Positions 1 to 12,062 of a stretch of 34,112 nucleotides of DNA are shown in pieces. Within the stretch, counting starts at the first letter, position 1. The number at the start of each line of letters is the position of its first letter. The translations under genes were made by a program, and so were the position numbers. The notes under the pieces are model-generated. The model saw only the letters and a program-made list of their open reading frames with translations, made no database searches and was not told the origin of the DNA. Source of the stretch: Lingula anatina (Eukaryota > Brachiopoda > Lingulata > Lingulida > Lingulidae); assembly GCF_001039355.2 (NCBI RefSeq), contig NW_019775693.1, positions 195,286 to 229,397 of the forward strand. The letters are read 5' to 3'.

Positions 1-599
1 TTAAGTTCTTTAATAGGAAACTCCCCATATTAGGTACCTTAACTAGTGAACGTAGCCGATACCTTACCTAATCAGATTTATCGATTAATGATAACTTTCT
101 GTGCCGCAATGTATCTCTCTTAAATGTCACACTACACTGTCATTGATTCACTTTCACAAGCGATGAAGTAGAATTAAACAGTCGACGTGCATAAAAAAGG
201 AAGAAAGCTAAACGCGAACAAAAATGCCATCATGGCTTTTAGCCGACAGAACCTTCTTACACTAGGCCCCTAAACCGAGTTTAAGTACAAAATGGTAGCT
301 ATAGATTAATAAAATATTTTGTTAGTTTCATCTAAAATACTGTGTGCCTGTATAATAACTATTGACCCCTTGTCTTTCGGTCCTTCAGTTTTTTCTAATC
401 ACCATGCCAGGCGGGGTTTTTAACCCTTGCCTTAATTACTTATTCAGCTGATTGCAATATATTTCAACTTCCTAATCTAATTTCAATTTTAGCAAAGTTT
501 AAATCCCCAAAGATAACTTTTAACAATTTTCATCATTTACAAAGGAGAAAATTGATAAGAAAAAAAATGTGCTGGTGGGGCGGTACGGCAATACGGCAC

Positions 600-943
600 C
601 TGTCCCTGTCCGTCTCTTCTCTGGGCGTGGTGGCTTCATCACGGTTGACATTCCCGCGCTCTGTCCCAGCAAGACTCATCACCGACCCTCTACGGGACGT
701 GGTCTCAGAGTGTGCTGCCGACCGCTGTCTGTGATGCGGCACCTCGACCACACCAGGTGGGAACTCGGGCCTCGTGATCGTTACATGCTGTTCCTCGGGT
801 TCCAACGGGTGCGATGGATATATTCTAACAGTCCTGTAGAATATATCCCCTTCTTTTATCTCGCCTGGTGCCGCCTTGCTGTCCTTGCCTCCGCGCTTCT
901 TGCTAACGGATAGAGACATTGGCTGGGTTGAGCCTCGACGCAT
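600..943 (-). CDS. Alternative first exon 10 (most distal), partial CDS
   Basis: Candidate 5' coding exon on the minus strand. The ATG at 943 opens 114 codons plus two bases, then a donor AG|GTGCCG at 599; the donor is the weakest of the array. The peptide begins MRRGSTQP and is rich in charged residues. It carries KKRGGKDSK, a stretch GEIKEGDIFYRTVRIYP that looks more folded than the rest, and a perfect R-R-x-S motif (SRRGSVMSL) near residue 85. The open frame continues for some codons upstream of the ATG without another ATG. Local GC and CpG are clearly higher than in the flanks. The exon ends in the same splice phase (two bases of a split codon) as the nine other candidates to its right, so it should join the same downstream exon, which lies left of base 1. 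I recognise no family. An internal-exon role is not excluded. Confidence 0.55.
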
Positions 944-2577
944 TATGAAATGCGTGGAGATGAAAGCCAGCAACGACTTTTTCAACTGTGTTTTTGTATC
1001 CGGCTTAGTCTATCCAAGCGATGTGATTGTCAGAGGTTTCCTCACATTACAATAGTTTCCTGGGACCGAGAACAAAGTAGAAATTGTTCAACACGTATTG
1101 TAGTATAACAGCACAGATCAATTAAACAATCAAGGGTATTCTAGCCTCTAGGTAATAATCGACAGTGTGCCTAACTTGCTTCGTCGTCGATAACTCGGGT
1201 TTCAGTTTCATCGTATGTTCGGACACGCAGAAAATATGCAGCCAGTTTTATGTTCGTGGCGAAATAAATTTGCCGCTTCATGTGCACGCAAATCAACTCC
1301 TCGTTACCTGAGTCTCTGGAGAATTGCTCGAAAATTAAAACTGGTCTGTGACTCTTAGCGTTTTATCAATCATTTGGTATAGGTTCGGGCCGATTGCAGA
1401 GTTAATCTTGTCCAACACTTGTCCTAAAATCCTCCAGTAGTTTTGCTTCTTATCTAATATCCAGCGTTTTAATCAAATTTAAACTAAGGTTCCACAGCAA
1501 AACAAAATAATAAAATCAGTAAAAATTTCTGGTCAAATTGAAATAATCTTCATCTAAAGAAAGCTTCAAAATCCTCCTATTTCCTCGTCACCGTTCCATA
1601 GTTTCTAAACCGTTGTCAACGCCAGGGTCTACTCGTTAAAAGTGTACATATTTCTCCCGACGTGTAAGTCAACATATTTGTAGCGAGTAAACAGTGAAAT
1701 GTAAATTATTTTATTGTTCGTATTGTTCAAGGTGTATCTCATGGCTTACGGGGACAAAAGGGGATTGGGTATGGATTTAGGAATAACTCTCCATGTCACT
1801 CTTCTACCTGAGCCATGAAATCAGAACCTGTTGTAAACGGGCCGTCCTGGTTCTGGAGCAGGTTCCCCTTAATTGAGTGAATTCATTATCTTGAACATGC
1901 ATATTTGTCTAACACAACCAAAGTAAAAAAGCAGGAAGATCCATTCACAGTTGCCTTTAAATGACCCAAATAGCAGTTTCTTTACATTCGATGTTTGCCA
2001 TGCTTTTATGCATTGTGTTTTATTTGCATTATATTGCACTTGACTACGTAGCCGAAGATCATACACGCACTCAATCGCTGCAGTAACATGCCTATGTCTC
2101 AACAAGCACAATAATAAATCCTGTTCAATAAAAGAGAAGAATCAGAATGCCTGAAATGCGTCCTCATGGTGTTGGTTACGATTTGTAGCGCATTCACTTG
2201 CATTTTTATAAATCCCTCGGTAAAGATAGATAGCTGTTTGATCCAAAGAAAAAAACTTGCAAATGTTTTTCTAAATTATAATAAAGTCCAATAAATCCGC
2301 TGATACCCCAAAGTCCCGGTCTTAAGTTATAACATATAAAGAAATAATAATTTCATTGGTAATTTTGTCCGACTATGACAAAGTTGTCAACAAGTAATCA
2401 AAAATCGCAAAAGCTCGACACGCATGAGACAAATTATTGACAATAAAATAATGCTAACGAGCAAAGAAACCAACTAGGCCGCTGCTATTAAATCTAAACT
2501 TAAACACCGAGAAACAGCAGAATGATGGAAAACCAAACATAGATCAAACGGGAAAACAAAAGTAAATATATAACCAC
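944..2577. other. Non-coding spacer in first-exon array
   Basis: AT-rich spacer between two first-exon candidates. Short minus-strand ORFs occur, for example an ATG at 1281 followed by 36 codons, but none reaches a donor in the shared phase. Presumably it contains the promoter and 5' UTR of the exon ending at 600, plus intron for the exons to the right. No repeat or RNA gene is recognised. Confidence 0.5.
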
Positions 2578-2765
2578 CTGTGTAACGAGACAATCGTAAC
2601 ATTTGATCTCCTCCGGCTCCCAAATGCAGACGATCGCCTGTCACTTGGACGGTGATTTGGCGTTTCCTCCGGCGTCATGGGTAAGGAGGGAAGGAACAAA
2701 TCGCGCCTGATGCCCTGTCGGGATTGCCGTTTTCGGGCGGGGCTGTCAGCCTCCGAGCTCGCCAT
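2578..2765 (-). CDS. Alternative first exon 9, partial CDS
   Basis: Minus-strand exon. The ATG at 2765 is preceded four codons upstream by an in-frame TAA, so this is a genuine start rather than part of a longer frame. It codes for 62 residues plus two bases, then the donor AG|GTGGTT at 2577. The peptide starts MASSEADSPARKRQSRQG and contains PMTPEETPNH, DRRSSAF and RRRSNVTI. These are basophilic kinase-type sites (R-R-x-S) in a Ser/Arg/Pro-rich, probably disordered region. GC content is well above the neighbourhood. The splice phase is the same as the other array members, so it is predicted to be an alternative N-terminus of the same minus-strand gene. The protein family is not recognised. 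Confidence 0.65.
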
Positions 2766-4342
2766 TTTACTCAGTTATTTCTCCTAAGTTAATAAGCACA
2801 GCAACCCATCAACTGCAACTGCACTAGTACCGAAGTGAAAGCTTTGAAATCCTCCTGAATGAAAACTCAGTCAAATTTCATTTAGCAAATGTCCATCTTC
2901 TATGTTAATTTTTATGGACCACCTTCTTGTGCTTATAACGTACAGCATTGTCACAGTTTTGAAATCGTAAATCCACGTGCACCACTGCTCATACAGTCAT
3001 ACTCTGTATACTGTAATCCATGGAAATTCTCGTACCCTGACCAGAAATCACTGTTGCTTATTCTGTCCACGCAGGCTAATGTCTCACACATCGTAAACAC
3101 CTATTTGTATGACATCCATGACTTCTATCGTTTCCGAATACAACATAATAACAATCAACCGGATAGCACTAATAAATGTTTCATCAAATATCCCATTTCT
3201 GAGTTAGGATTTATTATGTAAACTGCATAAAATTCTTTGTCAACTCTAGCGTGATCCCTAGCGACTTGTGTTATGACAATACTATTGTTTGATATTTCTC
3301 ACATCATTCATTGAAGTCATCGCAATAAATCCCCTGGACGTGAGAGTATTGCCGAAAGTATGAAGCGCTTAGTTTTATCTGTAGCAATAAAGTGGAATTA
3401 TCAGGGTCGATGGCGCTGAATTCATTCAGGCGGTTAACGTACAATGAAACTATTCAAAATGCTTCACAGCTTCAGTCTGTCCAGATAAAAAAACACTTCT
3501 TGTCGTTCACTTCTGTCACACTCGCTTGCCCACACAAGTTGTATGCTTGTTTTCAAGAACCGTCAACTGGCTTTTAGCTACAAGATTTTCTGCAGAAAAT
3601 CTGCTAATCCTCTACAAGTTTCTATTGTCACGAACGTCGAAGAAAATCTACAGAGAAAACCGTCCATTAAAAAAACACAGCCTCAGAACAATGTGATCTC
3701 CTTGTTGTCAGTAACTATACATGACGACCTATATCTCTAGGTTCAATATAGCTGTAGGATAATAATAATCCCGCCACGCTCTAATCCCACCTCATGTTAA
3801 TCAAAAGTCTTATCTCCACAAGACTGATACGCAGCGACTTTCGAACTGATTGTTCATTGGTCTTTTCCTTAATTTGGATGTTGTTCCAATGATTTACTGC
3901 AATCGTCTTTTCAATGATTCGGTTCCGAAGTAATGGCTTATAATGTGTTTTAAGTGTGTTTTACTCATTCCCTAATGTGGCGTGTGCCGCTTGGTATACA
4001 TAAACTCATGTAGTAGTTCATCTGGTGCAACTGCGAGCGTTAGATATAAAAACAAACTCAAGCCCTGACCTTCGAAACATTTGTCATTTTTTGACAAAGA
4101 AAAGATTAAAACGCGTGTTTGAGTCCGTTTTTCGTGATGACATGAAGCTGTTTTTCTCAGTCTTTTTCAACATATGGACTACGACACAAAAGCTCGACAT
4201 TCGTCTTTCAGCACGTTTCTTTTCATAAATACAACTGAATAACTAGCCAAGCATTCTGTTCGTTATTGCTTTCAAACAGCGCTAACAAAGTACAAAAATC
4301 AACCAAACCTTTTCTTTCTCTATACGAACATCTGGCATACAG

Positions 4343-4653
4343 TTTTTTTGTATTTTCGGAATTTGAAATAGAAACATTTAATCAGAACGCTTGGGTCATC
4401 GGACACCTTAAAAGAAAGCATGTGGAGTAACGCTGACCTTAGATAGCCAAACTGCAGATCTAAATCTTTTTTCTCTTTTTGTGACATATNTTTTTTTTTT
4501 TTTTTTTTTTTTTGTATTTTCGGAATTTGAAATAGAAACATTTAATAAGAACGCTTGGGTCATCAGACACCTTAAAAGAAAGCATGTGGAGTAACGCTGA
4601 CCTTAGATAGCCAAACTGCAGATCTAAATCTTTTTTCTCTTTTTGTGACATAT
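4343..4653. repeat. 147-bp direct duplication flanking an N
   Basis: The block 4343-4489 is repeated at 4507-4653 (offset 164) with only two substitutions seen by eye (4383 c versus 4547 a; 4401 g versus 4565 a). Between the copies is one N at 4490 followed by a run of T. The two copies look like the overlapping ends of two contigs, perhaps two haplotypes, that were abutted rather than merged. A real tandem duplication is the alternative. Confidence 0.8.
4490..4490. other. Assembly gap (single N)
   Basis: One ambiguous base at the junction of the duplicated block and a poly-T tract of about 23 bases. It probably stands for an unresolved homopolymer gap. Confidence 0.9.
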
Positions 4654-4802
4654 CCACTTAGAAATAGAATTATCTAATCTTGTCACCCTTTTTCACCTTT
4701 TTGATTGCACTGTTTTCATCTATTATCCAAATATATTATATTGCATCACAAAATACAGAAGAACGTCCTTAAACATATCAAGGTATCGGTTAATTTCCTT
4801 AC

Positions 4803-4945
4803 CCCCTCTTCCGCCTCCCCTGTGAAGTGTATCCAGTAATGGGTGTGGCGGACAATCGACCAAGTTCATTTTTGAAGCTGACGCTGTACCTTCCACTACG
4901 TGAACTATTGCGAGAGAAAGAACGGCTCGTGTTCCCCGACGACAT
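4803..4945 (-). CDS. Alternative first exon 8, partial CDS
   Basis: Minus-strand exon from the ATG at 4945 to a good donor GG|GTAAGG at 4802, giving 47 codons plus two bases. The peptide begins MSSGNTSRSFSRNSSRSG and continues with RYSVSFKNELGRLS, ending in QGRRKRG. It is almost entirely Ser/Arg/Asn-rich, so probably disordered and phosphorylated. The RYSVSF segment resembles RRVSVSF of the exon at 21292-21730. The frame is also open upstream of the ATG for about 40 codons to a TGA, with no other ATG; this includes RKRRGSF, which would be translated only if an upstream exon joined here. The splice phase matches the rest of the array. The family is not recognised. Confidence 0.65.
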
Positions 4946-7178
4946 TTTAAAAACAAAAAAGCTACCGCGTCTCTTCCGCGAGGAACACTCCAGTCTAGCG
5001 TTGTCACGGGTATCAAGCGGATTGAAAGTTTGGCCGTTCTTTGTTATCTTGCATATGCATCAGTCATCCGAGTAATCCATACTGTATTGAACATTTTCTC
5101 CATTAAAAAAAATCTAACGCGATTACCGAGATAAGACGTGCATCAGATTTCACTAGTCCTTGCTGTTCTTATTAAAATTTTGGCTCAGAGACTTAAGGCG
5201 ATTTGCAATCCCAATTTTGCAACTTTGCGACTAAATCATGACAATCTCTGAACGACGAACCATGTCACTGATATTGAATGTCCACAAGAGGGTAATTAAT
5301 GACAACCAACAGGTAATGACCCCAACTCGGCCGCCGTCCAGACGACACGGACCGAAGATAAAACGACAATATTGCTCATCTTTCCCAACAACATAGTTAT
5401 CTAGCAAACCGACATAGCATCTGCGCCAAAAGCATCCTTATTAACTTGACTGATATGAAACCACGCCTTCTTAGGCTGTATTCCCAGAGCTTTTAGATCG
5501 ATCTATCCCCGCGGGGAGTCTCACTAGATTACTGTCAGATAATGCGGCTTAAATGTCCGTCCCGCCTACTACAAGCAGTAAGGGGGTAATTAACTTTCGT
5601 GTCCGCTCGGCTGACAGCTATTTAGCGTGAACCCCCAGGGAGTTAGGTCGATCTAAAGTAGATCGATCTAATCTCTGGAAATGGGGTCTTAAATCTGCTT
5701 CCACAACCCCTGCTTGCAACGTTCACAACTTTGGCAGCTCAGCTAAGGTACTTCCGGAAAGCGCTCAAAACACACAATCGGCCCTTATTCAAAGAGACTG
5801 CTATGGTAAACGACTTCATTTGTATTGTCTTGAGAGTTTACACGCACACACGGTAAGGATGCTTTGAAATAATTTCCCCAAGGTAATCACACCGTAATCT
5901 ATACTGTACATAGTAAGATGAAGCAAATATATCGGGGAAAAAGCTCGTACAGATGTGTATTTGGCAAGTGACAAAACCAGAAATTAAATGCATTAGTTTC
6001 ATTTTTTGGTGTATGTGCATTTACTAGAATGAAACAAGAGGAAAATACACTCATTTTCTATAACCACTCTCCAGAGAGCGGTACGTAGTAATATAAGCGT
6101 AAATAATAGGATTGTTTTATGTATATTAAATACATTAAATCCTTCCCTCTTTTCAATGCTATAATCAGCTGCAAAACGCATTGTCCTTTTGTCAATGAAT
6201 TAGTGTTTTGATCTTTTACTTAAAAGGAATAAAACATTTTTACATAAGAATGTCTCGTTTAAAACAAGCGGCACTAAAGAAGAGCAATATCACATGTAAT
6301 TAGCCTGTGCAAGCAATATCATTACTGTACCTGAATAAACAGCGTGATTCAAAATTAGCTTATACAAAATTGCTGTTTACACACCACTTATGCAGCAAAC
6401 AAACAGATGGTCTGATAAGTGATGACAGGTAAACTCTGCGTAATCTCAACTTCTCCTTATCACCGTCTCATCCATCACTGATCAGTGACGATAAATCAAT
6501 AGAAGATCCTCGCGTTACGCCGACGTCAGGTGACATCTTTCATGACGCTGCTTGGTGACAAACGGATCAAAACACAAAGACACGCATGGGCTCTTTTTAT
6601 ATTTCTAAAACAGCGCGTGATTATTATTAGGGATGGGTGTGTCATTATTGACAGTGCTATAGCGTAGCTAGGCTATGATTGGAAGTAATTGGTTGACTTT
6701 TGGTCGTTTGAAACCACATTGAAATGGTATAACATTCATTTGTTTGTTTTTCACCATTTCGTACTTTCAATAAATTTTTGTCAATTTTGGAGAAAAAAGA
6801 GTTAGTGTTTCAACAGAAAATGCACATTCAACTTTGAACTATATTGAAAATAACAATATGCACGTTGCAGTGCTCGAGTTCAAAGATAAAAGTCTGTTTG
6901 CCATCAGCTGACAAAAATAGCTGGTGAAAATAGCTTGTCACAGTCATAGGACCAAATATGCTGGTCTAGTTCGCTAAATAATCTTTGTCGCCGGTAAACT
7001 GATCCACCTCTTGTATTTACTCATGATCGATGACCTAGCCTTTGATAACTAAATCAATGCCTTTTATTACCAGATCGTATCCACTGTAAGTTATGGGATT
7101 TTTTTCAGTGAAAAAATAACAGACACTTAGCGGTACTTAGATAATACATAAATCGTAGAGTCCAACTGCTCAACTCAC
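4946..7178. other. Spacer in first-exon array, contains a fold-back element
   Basis: Non-coding between two first-exon candidates. It carries the inverted-repeat element at 5484-5678. A minus-strand ATG near 5392 opens a short frame (MLLGKMSN...) but has no acceptable donor. No other structure is recognised. Confidence 0.5.
5484..5678. mobile_element. MITE-like element, copy 1 (about 195 bp)
   Basis: The left end CCAGAGcttTTAGATCGATCTA (5484-5505) matches the reverse complement of the right end TAGATCGATCTAAtCTCTGG (5659-5678), giving imperfect terminal inverted repeats of about 20 bp. It encodes no protein. The interior shares blocks with 11841-12062: gcggctta-atgtc, gcctac/gcctgc, gggtaattaa, a gctga-agc motif, atttagcg and gaacccc. 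This suggests a non-autonomous DNA transposon family or another dispersed fold-back repeat. No clear target-site duplication was identified. Confidence 0.6.
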
Positions 7179-7375
7179 CACTGCTGAGTGCCCCTTCTGC
7201 TGTTGTTTCTCCTGGACTCGTTATTTGTAGAAATGTACTGAGAATCGAGACTGAGTCTTCCTTTCCCGTGCGTGCGAAGACCCCCTCCACTCCCGCTAAC
7301 CGGGGGCACAAGGCCTACAGAAGCCTTATCGCCTGTCAGATGGACTGTGTGTCTCCGACTTCCAGGAAAACTCAT
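7179..7375 (-). CDS. Alternative first exon 7, partial CDS
   Basis: Minus-strand exon. The ATG at 7375 has an in-frame TGA ten codons upstream. It codes for 65 residues plus two bases, then a consensus donor TG|GTGAGT at 7178. The peptide starts MSFPGSRRHTVHLTGDK; the R-R-H-T-V motif at residues 7-11 is a basophilic (PKA-type) site. It continues through a Gly-rich stretch (VSGSGGGLRTHGKGRLS) to an Asn/Arg/Ser-rich end (SRRNNSRRGTQQ). The same frame runs to a TGA one base past the donor, so the frame alone does not prove splicing, but donor quality and shared phase do support it. The RRHTV motif is reminiscent of N-termini of long PDE4 phosphodiesterases; that is inference only. Confidence 0.75.
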
Positions 7376-9889
7376 CCCCTTGGTGTTTTGAGCAAACTTG
7401 CGTCAATCCTTATGACTTTGTCGTGTTGTGCTCGCGAAAATAAAAACTTACCACAGTTCCTGATATTTCAATTAAGTGCGTTGCACAAAGAAATCATTTA
7501 CGTATCAAATTCTACACGTTGTATAAGTTCACTAGCTGTTAGTGCGTTTTATGTTTAGCGTATGTCCGGGGTATAAAGTTTCAGCTGTTTAGTTTTTTAA
7601 AAATTCGACAAAACATCGCTGGTTCTTGCTATGACTGTGTTCCCTGTGAAGATATAGCGACTAAGAAGCTCGCAGATATTTCTTTGCCTATCAGTGCTTT
7701 TCCACTTTCAATTGTATAGTCAGTCATCAGGAGAGTTGATCCACTACAATTTTGACGATAAATCGACAAGTGCCTTCAAAAGGTACCGATGCCATATGTT
7801 GAGCAATTAGAAAACAACTTATTGCCTGTTCTTCATGCCCGTTTAAAAAGTAAATGGTCCCTTCGGTTGAATTCAGCAATGCCTTTCAATTTTCCTTGCA
7901 ACTGGTCATAACATTTCTAAATTCCCCGGCAACGCGTGACACGGGTCCACAGAGGGCTTTTCACTTTCGGCATGTATGCTAAACATAGCTGTATCTCTTC
8001 ACTTCATTTTTGAATCAAGTTGTCCTGTCCATCCAGTCAGCAACTTAAACAAGTCACAACCCCAGTCCTATAGGTGAAACAAGCAACTGTCCATGTAGAC
8101 CACTGTATGTGCATGTAGAAACGCCGGTGTTGTGGATGAACTGTCGCAAGTGAAGTGGAGTGTTTCTCCGATCAAGTCGGCTCAGCTTGCTGTCTCTTTG
8201 TGTACAGTAGCAAGGGGTGAAGATCGAGCCTCTGAGCCACGCAGGGGGAATTTGGACAAGGTACTTAGCTCGACATTAAGAATATCAAATGCCACCGGGG
8301 CGGTGGTATGACAATATAATCTATGATAAAGTGTCCCCAATTTGTGATAGACAGGTCGGATTAATTTAACTGACTTTGTGGATCAGTAAAATCCACATAT
8401 AATTACCCCCCTCGCATTTATCACCTAGGAGAGAGATATCTAGTGAGTTTTCGATTACTTGACTTATAAAGACGCTATCTTGTAGCGAAATTTCATAACT
8501 GATAAACGAAGAAAAACGATCAGGCTGACCCGCAACAAAAAAGAGGAACCCCCTATAATCTCTGTCCCATCTTTAATAAATCTTTACCCCACCCTTTACC
8601 ACTATTACCTACAGGTAATAAAGATACTACGTATGCCACACAATGCAAAGCACATGAAAGCATTGCCTCGTCTCAGTTAGAAACTGCTTATGAACCACTT
8701 GCCAATGCTTCTTATCACAGGTGGCACTCGAAAAACTTGGAAAACCGTTCACGGAAACCAGGGTAGCCTACTCGCGGCTCAGAAAAACGGTTTTGTCGAC
8801 AGTGCAATGCGTCTAGTCTCCGCTACAGTGCTCTGTAAATGCTAAAAGCCTTATAAGAGATCAGCATATAGAGGAAACGGTATTGAATGAAGCGACTACA
8901 AGAACATTTTTCACCTTGATAATGACACAGACAAAAACAAGAATGTATACTGCCCCAGTGCATATTTTGTTTTAGGGTGCAAGCTTCAAGAGCTCACTTA
9001 AAAGGGTAGATTGGTCACGTAATAAGAAACTTGTGATAAAAAACAAATGAAACTCCTTGACATTTAAGCTGAGCATACGGAGATGTCTAGAGAGGTTTTA
9101 ATCTAGGCTTCTTATTAGACTGCAATTATTGAAATCATTGTAGAATTTCTAATCTAGGTTGGTTATATACAATTCTAAAAACTTCCTCTAAAACGCCTTC
9201 ATGCGTTCCCTCACAGTTAGAATGCTCAGATGCTATCTACTTAAAGTGTAGAAAATACAGTTTGCCTACATCATCAAAATAGATGATCTACATGTATATA
9301 ACCATATTCACATGGCCAATATGGGAAGGGCGGAGAGGGGTATGCTGCAGTCACACTGAGAAACAGAAAACCTGTCAGGAATTTTTGTAATATTCCCCCG
9401 ACATTAAACAACGATATATAAAACTTTTGAAGCCTACACACCTGTTGCCATACAAAAAACTATAGGTTCATTTGACAGAAATATTTCTTTTGACCCTGGG
9501 AAAACTGCTACCACGTTAAGAAAAATCGAGGAAACATACTCAGGAAAATCTAGATCTCAGAAAACCGTTGTTCACTTTTTAACCGAAAAAGCTTGATAAA
9601 TTACATTGTGCGCCAAATAAATAAACCACAGGAACGAAACAGTTTTTGAATACATGAACAGTCACGAAAAGTGTTTATGAATTTGAGCACGTTCACTAAC
9701 GTCTAATGCATATCCCTAATTGCCAAAGAATTATATTTCTCTCTGTATACCCAAAGACGTCGATTAAACCAACAACACATCCATATTGGGTTTTGTTGCT
9801 CCGTCGGTCTCAAGCCAGCCATGTGGCACATACAAGTAATACTGCACAAAAGACTTAGACGTTTCTGATTGAATTAAAAAAAAACTTAC
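7376..9889. other. Spacer in first-exon array
   Basis: Non-coding. Small GC-richer patches near 7925-7980, 8140-8270 and 8690-8830 were checked on both strands. They contain no minus-strand ATG frame ending at a donor in the shared phase. An inverted pair aaaaccgtt/aacggtttt lies near 8740-8800. No recognised repeat. Confidence 0.5.
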
Positions 9890-10041
9890 ACCACAGTCTC
9901 GTGTGTTTCTTTTCTAGCCGAGACGGGTCGACATCTCCTAGCGCTCCGAGGTCTCCCTGACACCGGTCGACCTGACCGAGGCCGATCCTGGGGTGTGGGC
10001 GTCAGTAATGTCATTCCTCCTCCTCCTCCCCTCGAAGACAT
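9890..10041 (-). CDS. Alternative first exon 6, partial CDS
   Basis: Minus-strand exon from the ATG at 10041 to a consensus donor GT|GTAAGT at 9889, giving 50 codons plus two bases. The peptide begins MSSRGGGGGMTLLTPTPQD and continues as a strongly basic Arg/Ser/Pro stretch (RPRSGRPVSGRPRSARR, then RPVSARKETHETV). An internal ATG at 10014 is in frame. Composition is very GC-rich against an AT-rich background, including a CTC/GAG-rich patch. The splice phase is identical to the other array exons. It probably encodes a disordered, positively charged N-terminus. The family is not recognised. Confidence 0.7.
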
Positions 10042-11691
10042 CTTGAGCCTGTCAGACGGTAGCTTTCGTTAAACTGGCCGGGGTGTATATTGGGTAGGTG
10101 CGGATGTTTCCAGTTCGCTGGGCTTTACACTGTTCTAAGTGTTACGCCATTCCAGAGTCAACTTCTTTTTTTTTTTTTTTTTGTTACAGAAAGCCACTGA
10201 CCTCGTTTCTTTATTTTTACAGACTGAAACAAAATAACTGTAAACAGGGGAGAAACGTCTTTCCCAATTTTAAGCAGTACTGTGGCGTGTATGCGATCAC
10301 GTTCAATGACTTTTACCTATATTTGTCCATTAGCAGTTCTCTGTCGCACGTTAATTTTACTGTCCGTGAAGAATTATTTTCCGATCAAGATATTACTTCC
10401 AATTTGTCCTCTCAGTGAAATTCCCCTCAAACTGATTGAAAGAATTGTATTTAGATATCGAAGTATGTGATATGAAATCTTTCCACATGCGGCTGTCTCC
10501 CAGTAAAGTGTCGACTTTTACAGGCAATTTTTGCCTTTTTCCAGAGACATACCACCATGTGAGGAAAACGTCCTTTGGACCACGTCCTTAAAATAATCTG
10601 ACCTCGCACGGTAATCACAGTAAATCACCGCCCCCTTTTTGAGTTTTTTATTGCCTTATGAATCTTGTAATGTTGTCCAAACATCAAACCGCTTAGTAAC
10701 GCACCAGCGCCAGATTTCCCACAGCGTGATCTACGGGGGCTGAACTACAATAATGTATCACGGCGTTTTCATTCGTCACAATTAATCCGACACAATGCTA
10801 CCTGGTGATATGTCAAATCCACTTCTTACATAATTTAGACTGGCCCTTCTCTTTCCGTCAATAAGAAATTCGGCTTCGCACCACTGTGTTAGTCAATACC
10901 CTTAGGAGGCCGTCCTGGTGTATGTCTACACCATGCCCTTGTAAAATAATATTTAACTACGGCTGTTTTCGTTGTAAACTTTTTGCTGTTTTGTTTGTTA
11001 TTCAGTCAACAGACATAAGTCAAATTAGTGAGCCAGTTCCGTTGCAACACGTACGTATTGACTAACAGGTACTGCGAAAAACAAAGGCAGGATCAATAGG
11101 AAATCTCTGAAGGCCCGCCGTAACTAAGATATCAAACCCGTGATGACACATTCAAGCGTCAACAGCACTGATGCTTCACTGCCCAATTTTCACGGAGAAT
11201 GCACCTCTGATTCCTCGAATGTCTGTAGCAAACCTTGTAAAACTGAGACTCGTGCACAGGAGAGCGGGCAATATACAGAAGGACTTGCCAGGTTTGAAGC
11301 AATGCATTCTCCGATTCGAAATACCTCTTTTAAGATCACCTGTGCAGTAAGCGATAGCACTTAGTTTGACAGACCTATAACTGCATATTACCTTGAAAAG
11401 GATGGATTAAAAGCCTGGAGATAGCCGTAAAAGCTTTCAAATCAATCATAGCAGATTGAAAAACAATGGGTGCCCAGTTGAACTGAGATATCTACTTAGC
11501 AATAAATGGAGGCTTCACTCTCCCATTCAAAGCTAAAATGTCTCTTTGTGTTTGGCTTGCCGCAGTACTTATGTCCAACACATGGTAATGGCTACTTGTC
11601 AATATTCCCTGCAAAACCTTGATTGATTGCGTGTGTATTTGTATATGAGACAAGTTAATTTCAGTAAGTGTAGGTGTCAAGAGAAACACTT

Positions 11692-11716
11692 TCTCTCTCT
11701 CTCTCTCTCTCTCTCT
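11692..11716. repeat. (TC)n microsatellite followed by GT-rich tract
   Basis: About 12 TC units, immediately followed by short GT-rich sequence (gcgtgtgtgtgcacgtgtgtttgtg). Simple-sequence repeat. Confidence 0.95.
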
Positions 11717-11840
11717 GCGTGTGTGTGCACGTGTGTTTGTGAGATGAATGACTGATTTTGATTTTTTTTCTGTCTGTGTGCGTGTGGTGTGGTCGTATGT
11801 ATACGTACTTTGATGCCATTTCTAGAGACTATCGTATTAA

Positions 11841-12062
11841 CTTTGGATCGAACTATCTTCGAGGGGATTCTCGCTTAATGTTGCAATTAACTTGGGCGGC
11901 TTAGATGTCTGTCACGCCTGCTCAGGCTGATAGAGGGTAATTAATTATCGTTTAGCAGCTCAGACGTCCCAGACGTCTAAGCCGCTTGGGCTGAAAGCAA
12001 TTTAGCGAGGGAACCCCGTGGAGATAGACGGATCCTGTTAGATCGATCTAGGGTTGGGAACC
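11841..12062. mobile_element. MITE-like element, copy 2 (about 220 bp)
   Basis: Related to 5484-5678 by shared interior blocks (gcggctta, gggtaattaa, atttagcg, gaacccc) and by a TTAGATCGATCTA end at 12038-12050. The left end (about 11843, ttggatcgaactatc) is a degraded counterpart. It has an additional internal inverted repeat: 11896-11911 against 11970-11985, 15 of 16 bases pairing. Boundaries are approximate. Non-coding. Confidence 0.5.

Larger units (their letters stand above)
2766..4802. other. Spacer in first-exon array, contains assembly duplication
   Basis: AT-rich sequence with several short plus-strand ORFs (for example 2889-3221 and 4025-4228) whose composition and lack of splice-site context look like chance. 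It contains the duplicated block around the N at 4490. Nothing else is recognised. Confidence 0.5.

Noticed and set aside
1171-1281. Minus-strand frame MKRQIYFATN of 36 codons
   Set aside because: No donor in the shared phase before its stop codon.
4723-5016. 97-codon minus-strand ORF starting MIPVTTLDW
   Set aside because: It is another frame over the exon 4803-4945, which has the ATG, donor and phase expected.
9706-9822. Minus-strand frame MAGLRPTEQQ as another first exon
   Set aside because: The only decent donor is in phase 0 (TGG|GTATAC), and the sequence becomes AT-rich quickly; not consistent with the array.
11140-11364. 74-codon plus-strand ORF rich in Ser/Thr
   Set aside because: No splice sites, no similarity recognised, and it lies on the strand opposite the exon array; probably chance.
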